A stretch of DNA of 64,000 nt from Cephalopachus bancanus (GCA_027257055.1 JAPVLO010000083.1:2154001-2218000); one strand, 5' to 3'; positions 23,716-35,900 are shown, numbered from the stretch's first letter. The notes: generated from the sequence alone by a model not told the origin. Translations and numbers: made by a program.

Positions 23716-23806
23716 CAGTCTCTCTGTCTCTATGTCTCTCTGTATCTCTTTGTATCTCTCTCTCTCCCTTCCTGCCTCCCTTTCTCTCCCTCCCTCACTT
23801 TCTCTC
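23716..23806. repeat. CT-rich low-complexity tract
   Basis: Runs of TCTC, TGTCTC and CCTC make up about 90 bp of pyrimidine-rich strand. Confidence 0.85.
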
Positions 23807-23899
23807 AACCAAATGCTTTTAATAATAAATATCCCATTACATCATGAACCCACGCTCAAAAAAGCCCCAGTGGAAGGGTAAGGCTTCATCAGTATCATC

Positions 23900-24560
23900 A
23901 AACAACATGTTAAAAAATAATTAAAACTCACTTTGAATACTGGCAACAGAAGATATGCATGAATTAATCCCACCCAGAAGCAGGCCCAACTTGTCTGAAG
24001 AACTTGTACAAGAAACTGTGCTTCACTAATTAACAAATGTTTCATAAAAGACAACTAATAATTTTGGCAGTGTTATAGACAGATGCTTTGGCAGGTTGCA
24101 AAACACTACAAGACAGTTCAAGTCATTTAATTTTATAAAATGCTGACTGTACTCCAACTAGCAGCTTTTGCATGAATGTAACTTTGCATTTTAAAACATA
24201 ATTACCTTTTTGCAAGGTTCAACAAATTAAGATCTAGATAATCGGGTATCATGGGAAACCTAGGTTTCCTAAAATACTAAAAACTAAACGTAAGACATGC
24301 ATTTAAAATGGGACCCAAGTGGAAAACCTCAGTGAATATATTAGGGTTAAATTTCCTCCTTCAAACTTCTACTGAGTTGAATTGTGGTCATGTCTAATGA
24401 AACTCCCCTCACTCTCGTTCAACTAATTATCCTGAAATCAAAGTGGGAGGATTAGACTTAAACATTTGGAGTTTCAGTCACTCCCTTCATACGTTACACC
24501 TTATTATTAAGTATAAAAGAGCAAACAGTGTTCCCAAACAGTGAAATTTACCTATCATTC
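23900..24560. other. Intron without recognised feature
   Basis: Repeat-poor AT-rich sequence. No feature is supported. Confidence 0.55.
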
Positions 24561-24564
24561 AAGC

Positions 24565-24668
24565 CAGCTAACATTCATTGAGTGCCACTCTGTACCAGGC
24601 ATGTAGGTGTTAAATTCTGCTTACCTAAGGCACCAATCATCTTACAGAAGTTTGTATTGCAAGAGGAA
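24565..24668 (-). mobile_element. MIR SINE 3' end
   Basis: GCTAACATTCATTGAGTGCC, CTGTACCAGGCATGTAGG and later TTACAGAAG follow the complement of the MIR 3' terminus. Confidence 0.7.
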
Positions 24669-24669
24669 A

Positions 24670-26735
24670 CAAACATGGAGCATTAAAACATTAATAACAG
24701 GCAAGCCTTTCCAGATTTGTCCTATTCTGGCTTGCATTCTTGAATAGCACACAGGAAACCTAAGGGAGTACTTTTGGGGGTCAGCAGAGACCTTCTGAAT
24801 TAGAATTACCTTCCTGTGCTGTTACACAGTGATCCCCTGGCTTAGCAAGGCTTGGGCAGGCCAGTTCCTACATGCATGGCCTCATGGTGGTTTTCTGGCT
24901 CTTTGTTTCCCCTGTATAGTTTTGGGCTATTTTCTCCCTTTATTACTAGGAAATGAATTCTCATTATTTGCACATCAGTATGTCTGCTGCTAAGTCACTT
25001 TCCCTGCTCCCTGTGTCACTTCTCACTTTTTCTCTCCTGCATTCCTAATTTGTGTTTTAACTCATCACTTAAAATCAGCTGTGGACTGAGGACCAGAGAA
25101 CCCAGCTTGATCCCGGCTCTTAGAGAGGGCCCGAGTCTAGTCCCTGAACGTCAGTTTTTGACCCTTGCAATACCTCTTGGCTATTCAGAGTTCATTTTCA
25201 TGTGTTCTATCTCTCAGTAGTGAGATAAGTGACCTTTGGGCTGAGTTTAAACATTCCTTGAGAATGGGCTGTCCTGAGAGAAGGGAAGAGCCAGACAACC
25301 TCCATTTTACTCTAGTCTTCTCTCTCCGTAGGTCCAGGTGGTCATGCTCAGGTAGAGAACCTCAAGGTGGCAACGGATTTCCTCCTTGTGGGATAATGGC
25401 CCTGCTGCTATGTGAGCCTGTCCTTTCTGGATCCCTCTACTCCAAGGGCTTCATAAAGTGTCCCATGGCTCCTGGAAGTTGAACCAGGCCTAATTCACAA
25501 CTCATGATGAGGATGAGGATGATGATATGAAGCGCAGTTGACTCCAGCCTTAATGATTCCTTTTTATTCCGCTCCTCTATTTGTTTTGTGGATTCAGTTT
25601 CTGTTTCTTCACATAAAATGCCTTGCCATGTTGTCTGTGTTTGTTTTCCACTTCTGCATAACGGACTATGTGTAAGTGTCTGTTATTTGGATTCTCATAG
25701 ATGTATGTTTAGTTTGACAATTTGACAACATTATTTTCAACGTCTGTTGAGAAACATATTTTCAGAATTCAGACCAAATCACTGTGGTTTTCTGTTGGCT
25801 CTGGCGGTATTTCACTATCCTTTTTGGTGGGAGAAAAGACAAACAAAGAAAAAACAACCGCAAAGGGTTCTGCTTTCCAGTACAAATGCTTTTGGAACTG
25901 TGAAGCCCACTTTTACTCATGTGTTAGGTCAAATTCTGGCAGAAATCATGAGACAGCTGCAAATCCATACTTTGAAATCTCAAAAAAAATCTTGATATAC
26001 TTTATAGAATAGTTGGCAGGTATTTCCTTTTTTAAAGAAGTCCCTTGAATGTAGACAACTTTTGAAATAAAGCAAAGGAAGAAATGAGTATTTTCAATGA
26101 AGTCAGGATTTTCACAACTTGAAAAATGTAATGCCAAGATAACTTTCTACAATGAAAATTAGTTCAAATAAATGCTTTAGGAGTATTATCTGAGTCAGGT
26201 TAAGTTTCAACTAACTATCAAGAGAATTAAAAAGCTATGAAAACATGTATGCAATCGATATGTATAATTTTTTATCTGTCAACTTAAATAATAAATGTAA
26301 GAAAGGTTACACAGGTTCTTACAGCGTTTTGTTTATGACTTTAAAAGTTTAATACAAGTAAACAAGCATAGAAATGGAGAATAAGGTACAGAAAAAATTT
26401 TTAATCCCAAATTTAAACATTCTGGAAATTTGAAGGCACAAGCACATGACTTTCTTGTCACATTGCAACACCTTATCCTAAATAAGTGTGTCTTTGTTCC
26501 CTCATCAAGGGCTTTGGTGGCTAGCACTGAAGTGTCTCAAGGTAACTCACATAAGGGCGGGGGGTGATTATTAGCGACCATGTGTGGCAAGGAAGCATAG
26601 TAATAACCTCTGGGAAGTGGGACTGTGACCTGGAAATCCATCAGGAACTTCAATATAGCAGAAATAATCAGCTTTCCACTAAAACATCCAGTGCCCTTTT
26701 TTGTTGTGTGAAGTTGATGCTAGGAGACACCTACC
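24670..26735. other. Intron without clear feature
   Basis: About 2 kb with no secure repeat. GATGAGGATGAGGATGATGAT near 25505-25527 is a small trinucleotide-like run. Open frames at 25165-25482 and 25722-26012 show no recognisable domain. Confidence 0.5.
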
Positions 26736-26739
26736 CAGC

Positions 26740-27165
26740 CAGATAGTACATCCTATCACCCCGTTCATCCAGGTGTAGTTCATGTGACTAGCTCTTTTCA
26801 GTGGAACATAAGCTGAAGTGATGTGTGTCACTTCTAGACTGAGGTTTTTAAGAAGTGAGTGGCATGTCTTCTTTCTCTTCCTGTTTCACCTGCAAGATAA
26901 ACCTTGAAAGACATATCTCACATCAAGACTGTATCACCAGCAAGATGGAAGCAGAGGACTCCAAAGCTCTAGTGGGTATACAGTTACAGATGGAAGGAGC
27001 CTGGATTCCTAAATCACACACTAGGGAAAATCTCCTACCATCCAGGAACGCTTTCCTTGGACTAGTGTATGCATGACTACATTCCTATGGGTCAGATTAC
27101 TGGAAAGTGGAGGTTTATTTGTTACTGCACTAGGTTTGCCTTAACTGATACAAAGATCAATTTTG
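26740..27165. mobile_element. Ancient interspersed repeat, family not assigned
   Basis: TTCATGTGACTAGCTCTTTT, AACATAAGCTGAAGTGATGT, GTGTCACTTCTAGACTGAGG, AGATGGAAGGAGCCTGGATT and TTTATTTGTTACTGCACTAG occur in the order of a familiar old mammalian 3' UTR or LTR-like repeat. The segment at 42830-43060 appears related, through its GAAGGAGCTTGGGTC word. Confidence 0.45.
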
Positions 27166-27172
27166 TACTGTG

Positions 27173-27396
27173 TTTTTTGAGTCAGGGTCTCACTCTATCG
27201 CCTAGGTTGGAGTGCAGTGGCATGATCAGGGCTCACAGCAGCCTTGATCTCCTGGGTTCAGGTATTCTTTCTACTTCAGCCTACTGAATAGCTGGGACTA
27301 CAGGCATGTACCACCACACTTAGCTAATTATTTTTATGTATTTATTTTTTTGTAGAGACGAGGTCTCAGTATGTTGCCTAGGCTGTACTGGGGGTG
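27173..27396 (-). mobile_element. Old Alu (J-like), truncated
   Basis: TGAGTCAGGGTCTCACTCTA, TGCAGTGGCATGATCAGGGC and GGGACTACAGGCATGTACCA show an Alu of older type than its neighbours. It is cut off near GAGGTCTCAGTATGTTGCC, where the mariner relic begins. Confidence 0.85.
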
Positions 27397-28230
27397 GGGT
27401 GGGGGTACGAAAAAACCCAGAATGTATTTATAAAAAATGGTGTTTTTTTTTTTTGAGTTGGAGTCTCACTCTGTCGCCCAGACTAGAGTGCAGTGGCCGC
27501 TCCCGGTCACCGCAGCCTCGACCTGCTGGGCTCCGGCGATCCTTCTGCCTCAGTCTTCCAAGTAGCCGGAATTACAGGCATGCGCTACCACGCCCGGCTG
27601 ATTTTTTGATTTATTGTAGAGATGAGGTCTCGCTGCCCAGGTGGGTCTCGAACCCGCAGGCTCAGGTAATCCACTCACCTCAGCCTCCCAAAGGCGCGGG
27701 ACTACAAGCTGAGCCACTGAGCCCGGCTCATATTTATTCTTACATGTTTAAACTTCAGTCACCACCAAAGTACTCTCCATTTGATGCAATACACGTCAAG
27801 ATGCTTTTTCTACTGCATTGATGCCTTTTAGTGCTTCTGCCAGTTTTTGTTTCATCTCTTCCCCATCTGCAGAATGTTTCCCTTTGAGGACTTCTTTCAC
27901 ACAGGGAAACAAAAATGTTGATCAGGGTAAGATCAGGTGAACAGGGAGGGTGGGGCATGGGGTCATGCTGTTTTTGGTCAAAATCTGCTGGACACTCTGA
28001 GTGGTGTGGACAGGTGTGTTTGTAAGTCACTCATCATGAAACAGGAAAATACGTTGTAAGAATCTCAAAAAAAAAAAAATTCACTGAAGCTGAATGCAGC
28101 CTCACAACAACGCTAGCTTGTACACTGATGCCAATGGGTTCATAAAATACTTACTTAGCAGGGAAACATGTGCTACAAGGGGCTTACCCTCCAAAAACGT
28201 AATTCTGGTTTTGGTAGGGGAGTCCCCATT
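27397..28230 (-). mobile_element. Mariner (Tc1/mariner) relic, internally deleted and split by an Alu
   Basis: The minus strand at 27755-28030 encodes a C-terminal transposase-like piece with HPPCSPDLTLIN and CIASNGEYFGGD, clear mariner words. The third catalytic Asp position, which normally follows PDLxPx, is Asn here, and upstream sequence is missing or broken, so it is dead. GGGGGTACGAAAAAACCCAG at 27408-27427 and ATTCTGGTTTTGGTAG near 28202 look like degraded terminal inverted repeats. About 550 bp remains outside the Alu at 27442-27728, compared with about 1.3 kb for an intact mariner. Confidence 0.82.
27442..27728 (-). mobile_element. Young full-length dimeric Alu
   Basis: It is nearly the same consensus as the copy at 17679, with CCGCTCCCGGTCACCGCAGC and GGTGGGTCTCGAACCCGCAG, and ends GAGCCCGGCT. 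It sits between the mariner end and the mariner coding relic. The 161-codon plus-strand open frame over this region is an Alu artefact. Confidence 0.95.
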
Positions 28231-28314
28231 CATATGTGTGTTCTTTAAAGATTGGTTCCTGCTGGTACTCATGTTTCCTGTTCCCTCATGGTACTAACTT
28301 TGATAAACTAACGA

Positions 28315-28630
28315 CTTTTTTGGTTTTTCTGTTTTGTTTTTGAGTTGGAGTCTCACCCCATCTTCCTGGCTGGAGTGCAGTGGCACACTCACAGCCATCC
28401 CAGCGTCGAACTGCTGGGCTCAGGTGATCGATCCTTCTGCGTCAGCCTTCCAAGTAGCCTGAAGTACAGGCGTGCACTACCATGCCCGGCTAATTTTTAA
28501 AAAAAATTTATTGTAGAGATGAGGTCTCGCCAAGTTGCCCAGGCTGGTCTCAAACCCGCAGACTCAGGCAATTCACTCACCTTGGCCTCCCAAAGTGCTG
28601 GGATTGCAGGCTGAGCCACTGAGCCTGGCC
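28315..28630 (-). mobile_element. Full-length dimeric Alu
   Basis: A T-rich tail at 28315-28342 is followed by GAGTTGGAGTCTCACCCCAT, a linker at 28492-28511, and GAGCCTGGCC at the end. It has fewer CpGs than the copy at 27442 and so is older. Confidence 0.95.
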
Positions 28631-28719
28631 TAATGCCTTCTTTGTTGTAATATGATGTAAATCTAGTGCCTACAATGTACTCCCTTCTACTACCAGTTGT
28701 GTCAAATATCTTTCATCTG

Positions 28720-29175
28720 CTCCTCCAGATCTACTCTACCTTTTTCTACCCTGTTCCTTGCCCTGAGAAGTGATTTGAATTGATTACATCAAAAGACTCC
28801 TGTGTTATGTGACTTTCAGTTGGATTTAGTCAATAAGGAACCCTGGCAGGTGACAGGAGAGAGGGAGGAGAATGCAGTTAGGGTATTTATTCATCGGATT
28901 CCTTCCTCAGGCTTGCTGTCTCTGTCAACAGGAGTTCACTGCTCCTACCAAAGAGCCTTTGCAAAGATTAATGACTTTCATCTTTGAAATTTTGGTCACC
29001 TTTTCATTCATACATGTCTTTAAGCTCAGAGGTAGTGACAGTTCTATGTTGTGCTGCTGGTAACCCCAGGGTCTACAGTTATTCCTATGGTTTCCTTACA
29101 CCCTGCCCATACCTTTGCTAATTATCCATGTATAAATCCTTTCAAATTATCTTACTTTGAGAGTGCCATCTGCTT
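28720..29175. mobile_element. Old L1-like 3' UTR repeat
   Basis: GGGTATTTATTCATCGGATT, CCCTGCCCATACCTTTGCTA and GAGAGTGCCATCTGCTTCCT are in the order of a well-known old mammalian repeat end. I believe it is an L1M-class 3' UTR, but the family is uncertain. Confidence 0.5.
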
Positions 29176-29305
29176 CCTGTTGGTTCTCTCATTGCAAAGC
29201 CATAGCATAGTTAAAATTCTCTAGGGCGTTGTCCTTGGGTCCTGTTGGTTCTCTCACTGCAAAGCCATAGCATAGTTAAAATTCTCTAGGGCATTGTCCT
29301 TGGGT
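29176..29305. repeat. 65-bp tandem duplication
   Basis: Two head-to-tail copies, 29176-29240 and 29241-29305, both start CCTGTTGGTTCTCTCA and end TGTCCTTGGGT. They differ at about two positions (T/C and G/A). It is recent. Confidence 0.97.
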
Positions 29306-29867
29306 CAGCTGTCTAATACTGGTTCACTTAGCCATGTCCAGGGAATGGAGATGTAGTATAAACATGGCTGCCAAGCCCACAGCTTCAGCAAAGGCTGAGT
29401 AGTGGCAGCTTGCCAAGAAGGAGGATGTGTGTGGGCACCTCAAAACACGAGGCTACAAATCGTACACCTTCATATTTTCTGGTAAAACTTTCCCTTCCTC
29501 TATTCCCTCTTCAGCTCTATGACTGATAGCATCTGCAGTTGCACTGTTTTGTAATGAATTGTTTCACCACTGAGAACGCTGATTATTGCTTTTTACAAGA
29601 TTGTGCATTGCAACTAGTGCATATTCTTAGAGCAATGCCATTTAGAATCCAACTAATAACATTTAAAAATGGAAATGTTTGTAGAAACAAAAAGAGAAAA
29701 AAAGTAGAAATAACCACAGAATCACATATTTGCCATATTATCTCTCAGGGGGAAAATTCTTGGTACCAAACTAATTAATTGGCTACACTATGCAGAGTTT
29801 GTATCCAAAAAGCAAATCACAATTTTCTCTTTCACATTTTTAAAGGTCATCCCATTCTTTTTTTTTC

Positions 29868-30446
29868 TTTTAAAGATGTGAGGTACAATTCAGGGTTAGG
29901 TATACAAATGTTCATTATGCAGGTATCCTTGTAGATGAGGTGTGTGCTCCCCCCCACCAGTAGATTCTCAATATTGGCAATCCCGCCCCTGACAGTTTCC
30001 CACTACTGCCGATCCTTTTCTTATGGTATTACAATAATTGTCCAAGGTCCACTTATAAGTGAGAACATGTAATACTCAGCTCTTTGTTTCTGTGATAGGT
30101 CGCTCAATATTATAGATTCTAAGTCCATCCATGTTGCTGTGAAGTTCATAAAAACTTTGTCCTTCTTTATGGCTGCATAGTATGCCATCATGTATATGTA
30201 CCACTTTTTTTTTTTTCAATCCAGTCCTCTTTTGATGGGCAGCACAGTTGGTTCCATGTTTTTGCTATTGTGAACAATGCTGCAATAAACATATGTGTGC
30301 AGGTATCTTTTTTATAGAGTGATTTGAATTACTCTAGGTATATTACCAATAAAGGGATTACGGGGTTGTATGGAAGGTTGATTTTTAGATATTTTAGGAA
30401 TTGCCAAACTGTTTTCCACAGAAGTTGTATTACTGTACACTCCCAC
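29868..30446 (-). mobile_element. 5'-truncated L1
   Basis: Poly(T) and AAGATGTGAGGTACAATTCA mark the 3' end. The 3' UTR and ORF2 C-terminus follow up to ACACTCCCAC at 30437-30446. The region is CpG-poor and frame-broken. No clear target-site duplication was found. Confidence 0.92.
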
Positions 30447-30639
30447 ACATGTGCATAGTTAAAATCAGGGAAATAAGTGCACTTAGAAATCAGAAAAAGC
30501 ATTTTACTTATGCAAGTTTCTAGTAGATTCATAGAAAGCAATTTTTATTTGTTTTATCATGTTTTTCCTAAACAATAACTACATACATAAAGCTTATTAG
30601 AACTAGGCCTTTGAGTAAAATCCACAAAGGCTTAAGATT

Positions 30640-30735
30640 GTGTTATCCAATATAGTAGCCACCAGCCACATGTAGCCATCGAGTAGTTCAAATCTGGCAA
30701 GTGCAGCTGAGGAAATGGCTTTGCTTTATTTTATT
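30640..30735. mobile_element. Ancient DNA-transposon fragment
   Basis: TATCCAATATAGTAGCCACC followed by AGCCACATGTAGCCATCGAG and TTTATTTTATTTTAATTAAT is one arm of a common old palindromic mammalian repeat. I cannot assign its name with confidence. Confidence 0.5.
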
Positions 30736-30739
30736 TTAA

Positions 30740-32480
30740 TTAATAAAGATGTACATCTAAGAACCAAAGAAGGATAAAATAGTTTTCCATTAAACATAAC
30801 TTCATTGTTTTGCTAGGGCTACATATTACTTTAACCACTGCATCCCATACGATGTTGTATTATAGTAAGCAGTATTTTTTACTGTGGCTGTTAGCAAATT
30901 TAAAATTATGTTTCTTTTGGAAAACCCTGGCTGAAAAGTTAATATTTAAGGCTCAGCTGCTAGTTTATATGCAGATAGCTGTACTGCAACATATACAGCA
31001 TTAGCAGAGTATGGAGAAGAAACCTCTAGTACATAGAGTAGGTATTCCATAGTTAGAATTTCAAAATCAATTCTCTTCATATAAACTTGATGTTACTAAT
31101 TGTAGAATCCCTCATTATTTTAGTTAAAATAAAATAAGTTTCCATAACAAGATCATTTTATTGCGCCAGTTATGAACTTAAAAGATAAAATATCTCCTTT
31201 GGTGTTCCTTCAACAATCTTTTATGAGATGCCACAACACTTACAATGAAGATACAGTGCCTATAAGGCTAGGGGACTGTTTTCTGAGAAATCTAAAATGG
31301 AATTCATTGAATTAAATTTCAGACCAAATTAGGAACACTGAAAAAAATCCTTAAATATACAACATTCTTTTCCTTCAAGTTATGTGAGTCATAGCTGAAA
31401 AGATCAGTTGTAGTCTGTTCCAAGCATAAAATTTGAGAAAGATCAATACATAGATATACTCAAGTCATTTCCATGCTTTGTGTCTTTGTTAGTTTGATAC
31501 AAATGAAATAAAATCTCCCAAACACAAGAGATAGTCAGTATAGTCTTAAAGACAACCAAATCCCTCACTGGAAAACAGAAATAGCCAGTTTCTCAGGACA
31601 GTGCTGGAGAGAAGCTGGTGGTGTTTATGGAGAGAGATGTGACTTGAAAATCACCAGAGTATAGTGGAAATCAAAAATGCTGTTTTCTTCCAAATCAACC
31701 CAATGACTCTACAAAAAATACACATATATTCATTATAATAAATCATAACAATGATTTGAGATCTTCCAATATAACTTTTATGCCTCTTTGTTTTTCCTTA
31801 GACAGGACAAGAGACAAAAACTGGAAAGTTTGGGTCATATGGATCATGGCAGCACTGCTATGTCTGGAATTTTCTTATAAATATCCTATTGCTTTGAGGC
31901 TCACGGGCCTGACTAAAACAGCAGGGACAATCTCATTTGCACTTTTATAGTTGTACAGGGATTTTCAAGAGTTAAAACAATTTTCCATAATATTCTGTAT
32001 TAACCTAACGAATCTCAAGTGTGATTATTACACCTTTTCATGCTTTTCTGCAGGCTGACAATTTGGAAGTAATTTTAGAAAAACAAACAAGATTATAAAC
32101 AAATGCCAACAGGAAGACATTCTTGGGCATTCAAAAGAATCTACTATGCAACAAAATTTTATTGCCTGTTTGCAGCTTTATGCCTTTTTAAGATTATTTT
32201 TTAAACGCTATAAATGACTGTTTCAACCCTCGTGAAAATTATCACTTCAAAGGGACATCTTATGGCGCTTTCCACAATAACTAAACAAATCTCAGAAAAC
32301 AAATAGGATTTCACTATTTTTGTACTTAAACAATAAAGACTATTTTATCAGAATCTATTTACATTTTACTAAAATAAATGCTTATTATTTTTCAGCATTC
32401 AAATAATTTCACTTTGCTTAAAATTAGAAAAATATGTGAAATTCATTAAGATATAAAACTTGCATGTAAGTTCATTAAAG
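30740..32480. other. AT-rich intron without recognised feature
   Basis: About 1.7 kb with no secure repeat, coding or structural signal. Confidence 0.55.
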
Positions 32481-32514
32481 TTAATTTTTCAGCCCATCTA
32501 TAAAAGAATATAGC

Positions 32515-32835
32515 AAACTATACCAGGCATTAGGGATACAAAATAGAGGATTCACAAGGAAGTTTAAAAACTAGAAGTAATGAGAAGAGAATTCAAAGTA
32601 AATACACAGTACTATTAAAATAAATTTTATATATACACACATAGAGAAAATAAATAAGCACTTACAGAGATAGGATATACAAGCTGAGTTGATGGACTTG
32701 AGAATAGATGGGGTTATATGGAGAAAACTAATTTGAAAGAGTTCATTTGTGATGCCAGGAAGGGCAGCTTCTGGGAGAGTGAGGAAGGTGTTCCATGGGT
32801 GAAGGGGAAGTTAAACCAGCACAGGAAAGGGCCTT
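32515..32835 (-). mobile_element. L2 LINE fragment
   Basis: CCAGGCATTAGGGATACAAA, GCACTTACAGAGATAG, GAAGGGCAGCTTCTGGGAGA and GAAGGTGTTCCATGGGTGAA are degraded complements of L2 3' words. Confidence 0.5.
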
Positions 32836-32849
32836 GTTAGAGAGTTTTT

Positions 32850-33765
32850 AAAAGGAGATATATATACCTCAGTAAGGGCTGATAGCCTTCATCCAAGAAC
32901 TAAACTTGGAATTTTTGAATGCTTTAGGAGGAATGTTCTAGAAGTTTAGAAAAAAGGTAAAGATAGAGTCAAAAAGAAGTATCTAAATAATAGATGTAAA
33001 TGAGAATAAATTATCAAACATTTGACTTTTATCTACTTAGGAAAGGGCATTGGCTTCCACTGAACTTGACTCTGTGAAGAGAAACTTGTGCCAGACCAAC
33101 TTAATTTCCTCTCCCAGTAGAGTGACAGGCTACGTCAACCAACAGGAAGCAATAGTAGAAAAGAATATTAAATTAGTCCAGGCATGAGAACCAAAATCTG
33201 GAATGTAAGTTTGATAAGGGATTTGACAAGGTAAGGATAGATGCAGGTACAAATGTGCTTCTTTTACAAGTCCAACCTTCCTTATTGAAAAATCATTTAA
33301 AATTGTGTCAGGTAGATAGCAAAGCAGTAGCAGACTTCTAAGAAATGTGCATCTGCTGGATTAAAACAGAAAATTGTATATATTGCTTAAGTTCAGTAGA
33401 CCTTCGATTTCTCTGCAATATCTAGAAATAAATCCTAGTGTAAACCTATCCCCCACCATTGTGCCTTTTGCTCATTTGTTTCACAACCATCTTTTAAAGC
33501 GCTATGTGTGAAGGTATGGATTAATTTTGTAAAGCACATTATAAAGAACTAATAGCATCTTAATAATTTCATAAAAATAAGTCGTCATAATACACAAAAA
33601 TGAAACACACCGAGCACAGAGAAACAGTATATTCTAAACTGCAACTAGGTGAACTTCAAAGATGTCTTATATATTGGGGGGAAAAAGACTGACTTCCAAT
33701 CAGGTAAGGTTTTATTGATTTTTCCAAGTCTTTTTCTCTCTTTTTAGGATTGAGTTCTGGGATAC
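32850..33765. other. Intron without secure feature
   Basis: No element recognised with confidence. A diverged unclassified repeat is possible around 33040-33240. Confidence 0.45.
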
Positions 33766-33774
33766 AGTGGAAAT

Positions 33775-33945
33775 AGAAAAGGCTTTGGAATCAGACAGAC
33801 CTGGGGTTCATATCCTGACTATGCCACTTACCCCGTGCAAGAACCTGGACAGGAAATTTAAACCTTTCTATTTCTTTATCTGGAAAAGTGATACCTAGAT
33901 TGCCATTTGCAGTGAAGATTAAATGAGATAATGTGTTTAAATGAT
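33775..33945 (+). mobile_element. MIR SINE
   Basis: GGCTTTGGAATCAGACAGAC, CTGGGGTTCATATCCTGACT, ATGCCACTTACCCCGTGCAA and AAGATTAAATGAGATAATGT are classic MIR order. It is one of the better preserved MIRs here. Confidence 0.92.
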
Positions 33946-33949
33946 CCTA

Positions 33950-35355
33950 ACCTCTCCTCCCTTCTCCCTCCCTAACTGTTCATACACCTTGGAAAGAAAG
34001 ATACAAGAAAAGGCTAAGAATAAAGCCCTGTCTTGTGAAACAGGGAAGGGGACACAGCCTCACTTCCTTTAACTCCTGTTAAAGGTCTCCTGACTCTACA
34101 AGGAGCCATTCACACCATTTGGCATTCTCATGGTGCTTCCCAGTTTTTCCATGTCAAATGTCAATAAACTAAACGAAAGGGCCTCCTTGTCAAGTGACAT
34201 TTATTTAAAAAATATTTTCCGTCATAGATTAGGTAAAGCATGGCACAAATACTAAGTACCAACACATGGTAACTCTTCTAATACTTAAAAAGTAGCCATT
34301 CCACCATGTCAGGCTAACAACTGCAAACTTGGACTGGAAAATCAGAGTCTGTTCTTATACATTTGTCCATTTTTCTTAAGTAAACAAAAATCAATTTCCT
34401 AGCATGCTCTATAACATCTCCATAACAATTTACACCTATGTATAAAGAAAGAGTCAGGAATTATAAAATCACTTAGAATGTATTCTTTCTAGACTGAGCA
34501 GACATAAGTCTTTGAGGATTAATTTCATGCTGAGGGTTAAATTTCACTTTCACGATAGGCTAACCACTGCCTGGGGCTGCACAGATAATGAACCTGCCAA
34601 GGGATTAGCAAGGAAACACTTGTGTTATTATAAAGCGGGTACACTTCCCTTTCTAACCAAGTTCATCCTACATGACATTAACAAATTACTCCCTCTCTCT
34701 GCCCACGTTTCAATATAATGTGAGCCAGCAAGTGACCCCAAACCAATAGGACACCAGATAAGATCTTCTCAGTGCATGAATGGCTATTAAACTTGTCTGG
34801 GAAAGCTAGACCTCCTGCAGGGAAACACAAGGCATTTTATCTCTACAGGCCCCCGCCTTGGCTGAAGAAACCTTTCTTTGGTCATAAAGCCTTTAAATGG
34901 ACACAAAGCCAAGAAGTAGGGAAGTCTTAACACAAACATTTAGCCCACAGAAAAAGGCACTCTCCAGAAAACGCAAAAGTCACATTTTTCACAAACACTC
35001 AAGGACCCTAGTATTTTCTAAATAAGAATTTGATGACTTAGCAGTAGTTAAAATATTATATGTTCAGGAAGATTTCTGATATTTTAGATAAAAATATCTT
35101 CTTCTCATTGGATGTTTTCTAAAATAACAGGTATAACCATAAATGTCCAATCTGTTGGGGTTTTTCTTCCTTAGTCTATTCTCTCAGAGGATCAGCATCT
35201 CCTGGGTGGGATAAGGGCGGAACCCCTCCCGTGGGGTGTGTCCTATTTCCTTTGAGTGGCACTCATCATTATCTTCCTTCAATAATGGTCCATAGGTACT
35301 TTCCTTATTTATACTACTTAACTCTAAGCTCCTGGAGGGCAAGAAATTCATCTTA
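33950..35355. other. Repeat-poor intron
   Basis: About 1.4 kb without recognised mobile elements. Nothing coding was seen. Confidence 0.5.
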
Positions 35356-35361
35356 CCTTAC

Positions 35362-35434
35362 CTGGCCTAAAGTGATCCTCCTGACTTGGTCTTCTAAAGT
35401 GCTGAGATTACAGGCATCAGCCACTTCATCTGGA
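35362..35434 (-). mobile_element. Old Alu left-monomer fragment
   Basis: AAGTGATCCTCCTGACTTGG, TCTTCTAAAGTGCTGAGATT and ACAGGCATCAGCCAC belong to an Alu left monomer, strongly diverged. The next Alu landed at its edge. Confidence 0.75.
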
Positions 35435-35444
35435 CTTGGCTTTG

Positions 35445-35741
35445 TTTTTTTGTTTGTTTGCTTTAGTTGGAGTCTTACTCTGTTGCCCAGGCTGGAGTGT
35501 AGTGGCACACTCAAAGCCATCCCAGCGTTGACCTGCTGGGCTCCGATGATGCTTCCACCTCAGCCTTCCAGGTGGCCGGAACTACAGATGCACACTATCA
35601 CACCCAGTTAATTGTTTTAATTATTGCAGAGACGAGGTCTTGCCAAGTTGCCCAGGTTGGTTTCGAACTGCGGGCTCAGGCAATCCACTTGGCTCAACCT
35701 CTCAAAGTGCTGGGATTACAGGCTGAGCCACCAAACCCAGT
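35445..35741 (-). mobile_element. Full-length dimeric Alu with target-site duplication
   Basis: A T-rich tail, TTAGTTGGAGTCTTACTCTG, a linker near 35610 and the end CACCAAACCCAGT. CTTGGCTTTG at 35435-35444 and 35742-35751 is a perfect 10-bp target-site duplication. Confidence 0.96.
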
Positions 35742-35900
35742 CTTGGCTTTGGTTTTAAAGAATGCAGAAGATGAGCATATCTGTACTTAGAGAGGGAAAC
35801 CATGTCAGAGAGAAAAACCAAAGTAAGAGGAAGAAGACAAAAGTCCTAGAGGAGTAGGATCAGAAGGGACTAATCTTAGAAAATAGACCAGATAACCCCC

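Noticed and set aside
25165..25482. 105-codon plus-strand frame with possible exon look
   Set aside because: It is antisense to the host gene, has no recognisable protein similarity and no convincing splice sites.
27336..27821. 161-codon open frame on the plus strand
   Set aside because: It lies mostly across an antisense Alu, with old-Alu and mariner flank. Peptide words such as LTLSPRLECSGRSR are the usual Alu translation.
27755..28030. Functional transposase gene
   Set aside because: Mariner-like words are present, but the frame is truncated, a catalytic Asp position is Asn and an Alu splits the element.
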